Shown here: positions 55,146-64,000 of the stretch, piece by piece
Position numbering within the stretch: the stretch's first letter is position 1
How the letters are laid out: every line of letters starts with the position of its first letter
Assembly (NCBI GenBank): GCA_902559605.1
Contig: CACEIC010000002.1
Coordinates: 1-64,000 of the forward strand
Source of the DNA: an uncultured Pelagibacteraceae bacterium
GTDB taxonomy: Bacteria > Pseudomonadota > Alphaproteobacteria > Pelagibacterales > Pelagibacteraceae
Length of the DNA stretch: 64,000 bases
Reading direction: 5' to 3'
The notes under the pieces: generated by a model
Seen by the model: only the letters and a program-made list of their open reading frames with translations
Database searches by the model: none
What the model was told of the DNA's origin: nothing
Made by a program: the position numbers and the translations under genes

Positions 55146-56879
55146 TTACTCATCATCTTTATTATTTTTTTTTTCTCCTAACTTTTCAGATAATGATGAA
55201 AAAGGAAGATTTTTTCCACTTAATGGACTAGAGAATTTTGTTACTGCCTCTTTATTTTGTAATTCCTCCAGCAATTTTATACTTAAGCTGACTTTTCTCT
55301 TCTCTATATTTAATTCTGATATGGCTGCATCTATTCTTTCTCCTCCAACAAATCTAGATGGTCTTGCATCAGACGCATTTAATGCGATATTTGATTTTTT
55401 AATCAAAAAGTCTAAATCGCAATTTTCGGGCCTCACTAATAATCCCTTATTATCTGTTGATACCACCTTAACAGTTATAACGTCATTTACTTTTTTTCCA
55501 TTGAACCAATCAAAAGGGTCAGTTTCTAGTTGCTTCAATCCAACACGAATTTTTTGTTCATCTCTCTTAATTTCTAAAATTTTAACATTTAATTTGTCAC
55601 CCTTTTTGTATTTTTTTAATTCATCTTCTGGTTTACCAAGATAACTCAAATCATTTGCATGCAAAAATCCATCTATATCAAAATCTCCTAGTTTAACATA
55701 TAGTGCATATTCATTTGAATTTGATACAACTCCACTTATTTCACTTCCTTCAGGAAATTTATCCATAAATAATTGATAAGGATTTTCTAATGTTAGTTTA
55801 TGAGAAATTGCTATACGTCTCTTCTCTTTATCAATTTCTGTTATAACACAATCGATCATATCACCAACTTTGAATAATTTTTTTGGTGATACATTTTTTT
55901 TTGTCCAACTCATTTCGCTGCTGTGAAGTAATGTGCTTAAGCCAGGTTCTAGTGAGCAGAAACAACCATAGTCTGTAATTTTATCAACTTTGACTTTATA
56001 TTTACTACCAATTTCATAATTTGATATATGTTCAAATGGATCTGGAGATAGCTGTTTTATAGAGCAGCCAATCTGTAGTTTCTCTTTATCAATGGATATT
56101 ACTTTTAAATTATGCTTTTCACCAACATTAAATATTTCGTCAGGATGATTGACCCTTGAATATGAAATTTCTTGCAGATGTACTAAAACATCTATTTCAT
56201 TATTTACTTCAAAGAAACACCCAAAAGACGAGTAACCCTTAACTACAGCGTCATTTATGACATCCCCAACCTTGAATTTTTCTATAATTTTTGCTTTATC
56301 TTCTCTTTTGTTTGATGAAACTATTTGTCTTCTAGATACACAGGCATTACCTCTTATTTTATCTAATTTAATTATTGCAAACTTTTGCTCAACACCAATT
56401 AAATGATCGATGTTTTTCATAGGCTTGTCACTTATTTGTGAACCTGGACAAAACATTAAAGAACCAGTATCAATATGCTCAACTATAACACCTCCTTTAC
56501 ATTTTGTTGTTATTTTACCAATAATTGACTCATTTTCCTCGTAAGCTTTTTCTAGTTTATACCACCCTTTAATCTTTTGAGCTTTTATTGCAGAAACAAT
56601 TACCTCACCATTCTTATCTTCAATTCTTTCTAGTAAGACAGGTATATTTTCTCCTACCTTAATCTTATCTTTAAACCCAATCATTTTTAATTCATTTACA
56701 TCTACAATTGGCTCACTTTTTAGACCTGGAATGAATATAAAAACAAATTTTTCTGTGATCTTTGTTATCTTACCCTCTATAATTTTTCCTTCTTCGATTT
56801 TATTTTTCGATAACTGGTTATTTAATAATTTTTCAAATTGTTGTGTTTCTGGGGAATTTATATCTTTATATATTTCCAT
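55146..56879 (-). CDS. rpsA: 30S ribosomal protein S1
   Basis: Repeated S1 domains (e.g. GCFCSLEPGLSTLLHSSEMSW); cmk-rpsA-ihfB order. Confidence 0.95.
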   Translation of the reverse strand: MEIYKDINSPETQQFEKLLNNQLSKNKIEEGKIIEGKITKITEKFVFIFIPGLKSEPIVDVNELKMIGFKDKIKVGENIPVLLERIEDKNGEVIVSAIKAQKIKGWYKLEKAYEENESIIGKITTKCKGGVIVEHIDTGSLMFCPGSQISDKPMKNIDHLIGVEQKFAIIKLDKIRGNACVSRRQIVSSNKREDKAKIIEKFKVGDVINDAVVKGYSSFGCFFEVNNEIDVLVHLQEISYSRVNHPDEIFNVGEKHNLKVISIDKEKLQIGCSIKQLSPDPFEHISNYEIGSKYKVKVDKITDYGCFCSLEPGLSTLLHSSEMSWTKKNVSPKKLFKVGDMIDCVITEIDKEKRRIAISHKLTLENPYQLFMDKFPEGSEISGVVSNSNEYALYVKLGDFDIDGFLHANDLSYLGKPEDELKKYKKGDKLNVKILEIKRDEQKIRVGLKQLETDPFDWFNGKKVNDVITVKVVSTDNKGLLVRPENCDLDFLIKKSNIALNASDARPSRFVGGERIDAAISELNIEKRKVSLSIKLLEELQNKEAVTKFSSPLSGKNLPFSSLSEKLGEKKNNKDDE

Positions 56880-57531
56880 ATTTTTTTTTAATCGAAGTCT
56901 TAACTAAATCAATAAGTTTTGCCTCCATTTGTTTTAAACTTAATTTAGTGGTGTCGACTAATACAGCATTTTTTGGCATAATCAAGGGGCTTATTTTTCT
57001 ATTAATATCATCATTATCCCTTTGAATTAAGGCTTTTTCAACTTGCCTTAAAGTCACCTTTTTATTTAAAATTCTAAACTCTTTAAGTCTTCGTCTTGCT
57101 TTTTTATTTATAGAACAAGTAAAAAATATTTTAAGATCCGCATTCGGCATAATTTTTGAGCCTATATCTCTTCCTTCAACAATGACTAGACTAGAATTTT
57201 TTATAAATTTTTTTTGAAATTTGTTTAAAGCTTTACGGACAAAAGATTTTTTTGCTATCTCAGAAGATAGCAATGTTACGTCATGATCATATAATTTTTT
57301 ATTATCTAATTTCTTTAATGTTATAGTTTTGGCAATATCATTAATTAATTTTAAATTGTATGATTTATTATATTTTATAATTTTTAACGCACAATATCTA
57401 TATAGTTTTCCACTAGATAGAAATTTCATGTTCAATTTTTTTGCAATTAACTTACATCCAGTAGTTTTGCCTGATGCGCTACTTCCATCTGCTGCAATCT
57501 TAAATTCAATTTTTTTATTAATTATAGTCAA
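56866..57531 (-). CDS. cmk: Cytidylate kinase
   Basis: IAADGSSASGKTTGCKLIAKKLNMKFLSSGKLYR, VEGRDIGSKI. Confidence 0.94.
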   Translation of the reverse strand: MTIINKKIEFKIAADGSSASGKTTGCKLIAKKLNMKFLSSGKLYRYCALKIIKYNKSYNLKLINDIAKTITLKKLDNKKLYDHDVTLLSSEIAKKSFVRKALNKFQKKFIKNSSLVIVEGRDIGSKIMPNADLKIFFTCSINKKARRRLKEFRILNKKVTLRQVEKALIQRDNDDINRKISPLIMPKNAVLVDTTKLSLKQMEAKLIDLVKTSIKKKYGNI

Positions 57532-58853
57532 TCTAATTTAGCTCCCAATTTTTTTAATAATGTAAGAAATATTGGGAAAGAAGTATTAATAGATGCTTTA
57601 TCTTCTATTTTCCATTTCCCCCCAAACGTTAATGCAGCAATACAAGACATCATAAAAACTCTATGGTCTTTTCTAAAGTCTTTAATATTATATTCACCGT
57701 TCAACTTTAAATTTGGGTTTCCATAAATTTTAATATCGTCTGAATTTCTTGAGCATTTGACCCCAATTTGTTTTAAGAGTTTCATAGCAATATCTAGCCT
57801 TGGACTTTCTTTTTTATTGAGTTCTGACAAATTTCTGAATGTTGAAATTCCTTTAGCTTTTGCAGCCACAAGAAAAATCACCAAAAATTCGTCAATTGCA
57901 GAGCTATTAAGGCTTTCTGGGCAATTTATACTTTTAAGATTTCCTCTACTTTTTACTATTATATCCGCAATGTTTTCACCATTGTAAACTTTTTTATTTT
58001 TTAAAGATATATTTGCATTCATTTTATTAAGTATTTTTATAATGCCTATTCTTGAATTATTAACATTAATATTTTTTAATATTATTTTGGAATTTTTAGA
58101 CAACAATGTTAGTACCAAAAAAAAGGCACTAGAGCTTATGTCTCCAGGTACTTTATAACTGAAACCATTAAAGTTGGCTGGGCCAGATACTTTTATTAAA
58201 TCGAAGTTTTTTTTTTTTAAAATTTTTATTGGAATTTTAAGAAACTTAAAAATTAATTCAGTATGATTTCTAGACTTTTTTGCTTTTATTAGTGTTGTGC
58301 CGGGGGTCTTAATTGCGCCTAACATAATTGAGCTTTTACACTGCGCACTCCCCAAATTTTCAATGTATTTTATTGGTCTTAAAAATTCAGATCCAGTAAT
58401 TTCAACAGGCAAACTCTTTTTGTTTGAGCTTGTTTTGGCGCCAAATAATTTTAGTGGATCAGTCACTCTTGTAAAATCTCTTTTAGATAAACTTTTGTCT
58501 CCTATAAGTTTTATTTTTTTTTTTGAATTAATTAAGAGTCCCAATATTAGTCTAGCAAGTGTACCAGAATTACCTGCGTTAATTGTAGTGTTTCTGTTCG
58601 TTTTATATCCATTTAATCCATATCCATAGATTTCATAATAATTTTTTTTTTTTTTAAATTTAATACCTAACTTTTTAATAGCATTTAATGCATTAACTAC
58701 ATCTTCAGATTCAAGCAAATTGAATAACCGCGACTTACCTATAGCTTGTGATGCCATTAGAACACATCTTATAGAAATACTTTTGTCTCCACTAACTTCT
58801 ATTTTTTTATTAAAAGGTTTAATAGAGCGATTTATCTTTATATAATTGTTCAT
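57528..58853 (-). CDS. aroA: 3-phosphoshikimate 1-carboxyvinyltransferase
   Basis: GDKSISIRCVLMASQAIGKS, NAGNSGTLARLILGLL, DFRKDHRVFMM. Confidence 0.95.
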   Translation of the reverse strand: MNNYIKINRSIKPFNKKIEVSGDKSISIRCVLMASQAIGKSRLFNLLESEDVVNALNAIKKLGIKFKKKKNYYEIYGYGLNGYKTNRNTTINAGNSGTLARLILGLLINSKKKIKLIGDKSLSKRDFTRVTDPLKLFGAKTSSNKKSLPVEITGSEFLRPIKYIENLGSAQCKSSIMLGAIKTPGTTLIKAKKSRNHTELIFKFLKIPIKILKKKNFDLIKVSGPANFNGFSYKVPGDISSSAFFLVLTLLSKNSKIILKNINVNNSRIGIIKILNKMNANISLKNKKVYNGENIADIIVKSRGNLKSINCPESLNSSAIDEFLVIFLVAAKAKGISTFRNLSELNKKESPRLDIAMKLLKQIGVKCSRNSDDIKIYGNPNLKLNGEYNIKDFRKDHRVFMMSCIAALTFGGKWKIEDKASINTSFPIFLTLLKKLGAKLD

Positions 58854-58860
58854 AGGTGAA

Positions 58861-59637
58861 TTAATTTATATTAAATTCATCACCAAAATATTGTGTTTTT
58901 GCTTCTTTATCACTAATTACTTCATCTGGACTTCCTGATGCAATAATATTTCCGTTAGATAAAATTATAGCTCTATCAACACAATTTAAAAGATCTCTTG
59001 CCTGATGATCACATATAACAACTGATATTTCCTCGGTTGATTGTAAGTTTAATATTATTTCTTGTAACATTTTGATTGTCAATATATCAAGTGCAGCAAA
59101 AGGTTCATCTAATAACAGTATTTTAGGATCATTTACAAGAGCCATTGCAATAACTAATTTTTTCTTTTGTCCACCAGATAAATGTTTTGCTTTAATATTT
59201 AATAAAGCTTCAAATTCAAACTGTGAAATAAGTTTATTTATTTTTTGCTCCCTTAGCCCCTTTTCTTTAATATGAATTTCTGCAACCAGTTTAAGGTTAT
59301 CTTCCATGGTTAAATCATGAATTAATCCTCCATATTGTGGTACTAATCCAAGTTTAAACTTTGTAAACCTCTCATTAATTGGAAGATTTGTTACATTTAT
59401 TCCATCAATAATAATTTCACCAAAGTTTGGATTTTTTAGACCAGTAATCAAATTAAATATAGTGGATTTACCAACTCCATTAGGCCCTAACATCCCTAGT
59501 ATTTCTTGTTTTTTTATTTTTAAATTTAAATTATTTAGAATTTGTCTTTTGTTATAAAATACTGATGCATTCTTAATTTCTACTATTGTTTCTTCTCCTT
59601 TGAATTTTTCAATCTTAAATTTTTTAATTAGAGCCAT
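58861..59637 (-). CDS. lptB: LPS export ABC transporter ATP-binding protein
   Basis: GPNGVGKSTIFNLITG, LSGGQKKK, LLLDEPFAALD; adjacent to lptC-like and kpsF. Confidence 0.93.
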   Translation of the reverse strand: MALIKKFKIEKFKGEETIVEIKNASVFYNKRQILNNLNLKIKKQEILGMLGPNGVGKSTIFNLITGLKNPNFGEIIIDGINVTNLPINERFTKFKLGLVPQYGGLIHDLTMEDNLKLVAEIHIKEKGLREQKINKLISQFEFEALLNIKAKHLSGGQKKKLVIAMALVNDPKILLLDEPFAALDILTIKMLQEIILNLQSTEEISVVICDHQARDLLNCVDRAIILSNGNIIASGSPDEVISDKEAKTQYFGDEFNIN

Positions 59638-60380
59638 CAGTTGCTAATTATTTTTATTTTATCTTGTGAGTTAATTTCTATATCTTTTGTTATAATATTT
59701 AATTTTATAACCTGTGCTTTCATTACAGATTTTTCATCTTTGATTTCAACATTATTATATGCAATTGCATAATTATTATTTATTTGTAAATCAAGATTGT
59801 CACAATTTATTACTTTATTATCATATTTTATGACAACATTTCTATAAAATTGAGAATTTTGATTATCATAATTGTATTCTGCAAAATCTGAAGTTATATG
59901 AATATCCGACCTTTTCGGTGAGAAAATAACTCCATTAACTTCTTCTAAATCTAGAATATCCGAATTTTTTATATTTGTTTTTCCATATTTTGCCAAAATT
60001 TTAAATATATCCCCTTCTTTATTGGAAGTAATATACTCAATCTCTTTAGTGAGATTTTTAATTTTATCAGTGCTGGTTTTGTTTAAAGTTGTCTTTTTGT
60101 TTTCCAATTCTTTTTTTGAATTTTCATCTTTATTTATCTTTAAATCTTTCTTGTTATCTTCGGTAATAGTTTCTTTATTACTTAAAGTTGTATCATCAAG
60201 CACCTCTTGATCTGAAATAATCTCTTTTTCTATTTTTTTATTTTCTAATTTATTAACATCAGAATCCAATACCAATCTATCTTTTAGAGGCCCTGAGTAA
60301 AAATATATAAAATAAATTCCACCTAATATAAAAAAAATTATTATCGATAATATTAATTGCAACAAAGATTTTACTGACAT
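59637..60380 (-). CDS. lptC: LptC-like LPS export protein with long charged linker
   Basis: N-terminal TM, ~90-aa Lys/Glu/Asn-rich linker, then OstA/LptC-like repeats (SDFAEYNYDNQNSQFYRNVVIKYDNKVINCDNLDLQ). Confidence 0.72.
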   Translation of the reverse strand: MSVKSLLQLILSIIIFFILGGIYFIYFYSGPLKDRLVLDSDVNKLENKKIEKEIISDQEVLDDTTLSNKETITEDNKKDLKINKDENSKKELENKKTTLNKTSTDKIKNLTKEIEYITSNKEGDIFKILAKYGKTNIKNSDILDLEEVNGVIFSPKRSDIHITSDFAEYNYDNQNSQFYRNVVIKYDNKVINCDNLDLQINNNYAIAYNNVEIKDEKSVMKAQVIKLNIITKDIEINSQDKIKIISN

Positions 60381-61360
60381 TAGCTAATATTTGATTTCAA
60401 AATATCGTGCATATGAACTAATCCAATGGTTTTTTTATTGTTTTTACCGTCATGTACACATAGAGATGTAATTTTTTTTGTATTCATTATCGATAAAGCA
60501 GACGCAGCCAATGTATCTTTATTTACAGTTATTGGATTTTTTTTCATAATTTTTTTTAGCTCCAAATTTTCAAAATTTGGGTGTTTTTGTGCTATTCTTT
60601 TAAAATCACCATCAGTAATAATTCCAACTGTATAACCATTTTTTTTCTTAATTATCAAAACACCAAGTTCTTTATTGGTAATTATATCTATAGCTTTTTT
60701 CATTTTTAAATTCTCACTTACTATTGGCAGTTTTTTACCAGTAATCATTAAGTCACTTACTGTTTTGAGTTTGACAGATAAACTACCACTTGGATGTATT
60801 TTTTTAAAATCTAATTTCGTAAAATTTTTATATTTCATACAAGAAATTGCAATAGCATCACCTAAAGCTAATTGAGCAGATGTAGATGAAGTTGGAACAA
60901 TATTTTCAGGACCAGCTTCTTTTATAGCTGGCATTAGAAAAGCTACATCAGAATTTTTGTATAAAACAGAGTCTTTTTTAGAAGTAATACCGATTAATTT
61001 AATATTTTTATTTCTAGATGTATATTGGATAATATTTTTCAATTCATCACTTTGTCCACTGTTACTTATTAAAATTACAATATCATTTGATGTGATTTGA
61101 CCCATATCGCCATGACTTGCATTAGTGGCATCTAAAAAAAATGAAGGTGTACCCGTTGATGAGAATGTAGCCGCCCATTTTCTTGCAATAATCCCACTTT
61201 TTCCAACACCTGATATTATTACTTTTCCTTGTTTACAATTTAGAATTAGTTTTACTACTTTTGAAAAGGAAAGATTAATATTATTTTTTAGATTTTTTAA
61301 TGCATTAATTTCAAATTGAATAACGTCTTTAGCAATTTTTTGTATTCTATCATTTTGCAT
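60380..61360 (-). CDS. kpsF: Arabinose-5-phosphate isomerase (SIS + CBS)
   Basis: VISGVGKSGIIARKWAATFSSTGTPSFFLDATNASHGDMG, two CBS repeats. Confidence 0.95.
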   Translation of the reverse strand: MQNDRIQKIAKDVIQFEINALKNLKNNINLSFSKVVKLILNCKQGKVIISGVGKSGIIARKWAATFSSTGTPSFFLDATNASHGDMGQITSNDIVILISNSGQSDELKNIIQYTSRNKNIKLIGITSKKDSVLYKNSDVAFLMPAIKEAGPENIVPTSSTSAQLALGDAIAISCMKYKNFTKLDFKKIHPSGSLSVKLKTVSDLMITGKKLPIVSENLKMKKAIDIITNKELGVLIIKKKNGYTVGIITDGDFKRIAQKHPNFENLELKKIMKKNPITVNKDTLAASALSIMNTKKITSLCVHDGKNNKKTIGLVHMHDILKSNIS

Positions 61361-61972
61361 TTAATGAGACCATATATCTGATGTATAAGATGCTAAATCT
61401 AAATTAACTCTACTATATATAAATTTTATAACATCTTTATATAAATCATTTCTTTTTTCTCTGACTAAAATCTTACTTAGACCTTTGTAAATTTGATGTA
61501 AATAAATTACATCTTTAGCACAATAATTTAATTGTTTTTCAGTTAGATCTCCTCCAAAGTCAGACGATTGAAGATTTTTGCTAATATCATTACCTGTAAA
61601 TTCTTTAATTAAGTCTTTTAATCCGTGTTTATCGCTATAACTTCTGGCAATCTTACTCATTATTTTTGTGCAGTTTATATTTGCCACTTCCACATTTAAA
61701 TATTTTTTTATAAATAATAAGTCTGCTCTAGCATAATGAAATATCTTATTAATTTTTTTATCCTCTAAGATTTTTTTTAAATTTGGTGCGTTATAAGTCT
61801 CCCTATTAAGTTTTATAATGTGGGCATCATTCTTGCCTGTAGAGATTTGGACCAAGCAAAGCTTGTCTCTTTCAACATTCAGGCCCATAAATTCACAATC
61901 AACAGATATATTGTCACCCAGGTTTAATTGATCTGGCAAATCTTCTCTGTGTAATTTAATATCTATATTCAT
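61361..61972 (-). CDS. Short RNase D-like 3'-5' exonuclease (DEDDy)
   Basis: ISVDCEFMGLNVERDKLCLVQIS, FHYARADLLFI, QLNYCAKDVIYLHQIY. Confidence 0.9.
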   Translation of the reverse strand: MNIDIKLHREDLPDQLNLGDNISVDCEFMGLNVERDKLCLVQISTGKNDAHIIKLNRETYNAPNLKKILEDKKINKIFHYARADLLFIKKYLNVEVANINCTKIMSKIARSYSDKHGLKDLIKEFTGNDISKNLQSSDFGGDLTEKQLNYCAKDVIYLHQIYKGLSKILVREKRNDLYKDVIKFIYSRVNLDLASYTSDIWSH

Positions 61973-61988
61973 TTTTAAGAATATATAT

Positions 61989-62948
61989 ATGAATCAAAAA
62001 GAAATTCTACTTTTCGGTGCAACAGGTCAAATCGGAAGAAATTTAATAAGAAAGTTATCACAAAATAACTATAAAATTACCGCAGTTACAAGAAATACTC
62101 ATAGAGCGGGTTACATTATAAAGACCCAAGCTAATCCTGGATATCTGGAATTAGTGGAATTAAAAAATTTTGACCCAAAAAAAATTGAGGACTTAATTAA
62201 AAATTGTACAGTTTGTATTAATTTAATCGGGATTTTATTTGAAAAAAAAAGAGGTGATTTCAAAATAATTCATACGGATCTACCTAACTTACTTTCTAAA
62301 TTAGCAAAAAAATATAAAATTCAAAAATTTATACATTTATCCTCTTTAGGAATTGAAAATGCTTTAGATAGCGATTATGCAAATAGTAAACTGGAGGGAG
62401 AAAAAAAAATTAAAAGTAATTTTGAAAAATTTGTAATTCTTAAGCCTTCAATTGTCTATTCGGTTGATGATAAATTTACAACTAGGTTTATGACATTGCT
62501 AAGCAGACTGCCAATAATGCCTTTATATTATAATGGAAATACAAAGTTTAGCCCAATTCATGTTAGTGATTTAGTAGATATAATATTAAATGCAATTGAA
62601 AATAAAAATAACAACTTAGTTCTTGAATGTGTAGGCCCAGAGATTTTAACATTTAAGGAAATAATTGAAAAATTATTGATTTCAATACAAAAAAAAAGAT
62701 TTCTCGTACCTGTTCCAATTCAAATAGCATCACTGACTGCAAAACTTTTACAGTTGTTGCCCAATCCCCTATTGACTGAAGATCAGCTCAAATTATTAAA
62801 ATATGATAATGTTAGTACAGGATTATACAAAACAAACTTTGACTTTGGTTTTAACACCAAAAAGAATTTTGATGAAGAAATTAATAAATATAGTTATAAT
62901 TGGAAAACTGGTGGACAGTTTGCAATTAAAGATAATATAAAAAAATAA
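61989..62948 (+). CDS. NAD-dependent epimerase-like protein (complex I NDUFA9-like)
   Basis: LLFGATGQIGRNLIRKLSQNNYKITAVTRN, KFIHLSSLGIEN. Confidence 0.85.
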   Translation: MNQKEILLFGATGQIGRNLIRKLSQNNYKITAVTRNTHRAGYIIKTQANPGYLELVELKNFDPKKIEDLIKNCTVCINLIGILFEKKRGDFKIIHTDLPNLLSKLAKKYKIQKFIHLSSLGIENALDSDYANSKLEGEKKIKSNFEKFVILKPSIVYSVDDKFTTRFMTLLSRLPIMPLYYNGNTKFSPIHVSDLVDIILNAIENKNNNLVLECVGPEILTFKEIIEKLLISIQKKRFLVPVPIQIASLTAKLLQLLPNPLLTEDQLKLLKYDNVSTGLYKTNFDFGFNTKKNFDEEINKYSYNWKTGGQFAIKDNIKK

Positions 62949-62949
62949 A

Positions 62950-63231
62950 ATGCTTTCTTATTTAGTAATTGGTTTATGTATTTTTTTACTTTTAGTGGTA
63001 ATATTTTTTTCTATAAAACCTATAAGCATGGGAATTGAAGCAAGAAGAGATATTAAAAATAACGCCGAAGATGAAAATTTTAATGGAGATATTGAAGCTT
63101 CAATGGTCGAAAATAACAACGATAAGAAACTTCAAATTTCGGACGAAATAATTAAATTAAGTAAGCTTAAAAATGAAGGACTAATCACCGAAGAAGAATT
63201 TAAAAAAGCAAAAAATAAACTAATAAACTAA
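62950..63231 (+). CDS. Small membrane protein with SHOCT-like C-terminus
   Basis: N-terminal TM; C-terminal IIKLSKLKNEGLITEEEFKKAKNKLIN. Confidence 0.8.
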   Translation: MLSYLVIGLCIFLLLVVIFFSIKPISMGIEARRDIKNNAEDENFNGDIEASMVENNNDKKLQISDEIIKLSKLKNEGLITEEEFKKAKNKLIN

Positions 63232-63722
63232 GCTGATTTTATTTTTTTTTCTATAAATTTAGGCATTTCTTCATCTTTATCCATTATATCTTCTTTTTTT
63301 CCTTTTGGTTGAAAAACAACCATTAAATGTAATGGACAATATGAAAATTTTTCTACGTTTTTCCTGCCACAAAAACTAGCATCTTTTTCATTTGGATTAC
63401 CTTCCATGTATTTACAAGTATCCTCAGTTAGTTCCTCTAAAGTAAGATTTTTTGCAGCCTCAAAATTTTTATCCAAAATTAGTGATTTAAATTTACTCCT
63501 TTTACCTTTTAATTGAATTTGATTGTTGCCCTGATTTGAATAATTTTTTTTGTTTACATTTTGAGATTTGGTTTTTATTTTTGATGATAAATTTAACCTA
63601 TGTGCTTTACCAATCACTGCATTTCTTGAAACACCACCAATAATTTCGGCAATCTGACTCGCTGTTTGACCTTTGCCCCACATTTCTTTTAATTTATTAA
63701 CTTTTTCTTCAGTCCAACTCAT
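63228..63722 (-). CDS. gcrA: GcrA-like cell cycle regulator
   Basis: MSWTEEKVNKLKEMWGKGQTASQIAEIIGGVSRNAVIGKAHRLNL; C-terminal CxxH-type motif CPLH. Confidence 0.93.
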   Translation of the reverse strand: MSWTEEKVNKLKEMWGKGQTASQIAEIIGGVSRNAVIGKAHRLNLSSKIKTKSQNVNKKNYSNQGNNQIQLKGKRSKFKSLILDKNFEAAKNLTLEELTEDTCKYMEGNPNEKDASFCGRKNVEKFSYCPLHLMVVFQPKGKKEDIMDKDEEMPKFIEKKIKSA

Positions 63723-63881
63723 TATTTTTACTATATTTAGTATTTAATTGTATATATATAACATCATGTGGCATAAATCTGTTTTAAAACAAGTTTTTTT
63801 TCTTTTTTTTCAACATATAAAGATTTTATAACTTGAGGTTGTAAATTACTCTTAAAAAAATAAAAAAAATTATAAGTAAAT

Positions 63882-64000
63882 ATGAGCGCTTTAGCACCGA
63901 ATTATAAAAGAAAAAATTTATCTTTTGTCAAAGGCAAAGGTAGTTTTCTAATATCATCAGATGGTAAAAAATATTTAGATTTCGTTCAAGGAATAGCAGT
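63882..64000 (+). CDS. argD: Acetylornithine aminotransferase (N-terminal part, truncated by window end)
   Basis: MSALAPNYKRKNLSFVKGKGSFLISSDGKKYLDFVQGIAV. Confidence 0.82.
   Translation, partial: MSALAPNYKRKNLSFVKGKGSFLISSDGKKYLDFVQGIA

Overview
This window is AT-rich (roughly 30% GC by eye) and almost fully coding. It looks like a streamlined alphaproteobacterial chromosome, and gene content, gene order and protein style fit the SAR11/Pelagibacterales group (taxonomy is inference). I see no mobile element, CRISPR array, prophage or rRNA. Most genes are housekeeping: gltD-gltB, thrS-infC-rpmI-rplT-pheS-pheT-lepA, gyrB, aroB/aroK, def-fmt-truA, dapE-dapD-argB-yidC-yidD-rnpA-rpmH, dcd-murA-hisD-infA, hisS-hisZ-hisG, trxA/folC-accD-trpA-trpB-trpF-pyrF-ihfB-rpsA-cmk-aroA, the lpt/kpsF block, gcrA and the start of argD. 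There are four tRNA genes: Ser-GGA, Thr-GGT, Phe-GAA and His-GTG. The observations most worth a second look are: (1) a short His-rich ORF (HRHHFH) with possible alternative hairpins just upstream of tRNA-His-hisS-hisZ-hisG, which resembles a histidine attenuator; (2) a non-canonical tRNA-His (no encoded G-1, G1:U72, A73) 4 nt upstream of its own synthetase; (3) a J-domain/CobS/CobT operon with no cobalamin genes nearby; (4) an adjacent SET methyltransferase and HDAC-like deacetylase pair; (5) an rmuC / PD-(D/E)XK nuclease / exonuclease I cluster where many alphaproteobacteria carry addAB; (6) a RegB-like sensor kinase with HSFGTP in place of HELGTP. I found no clear-cut new system; items 1 and 3-5 are the best candidates.
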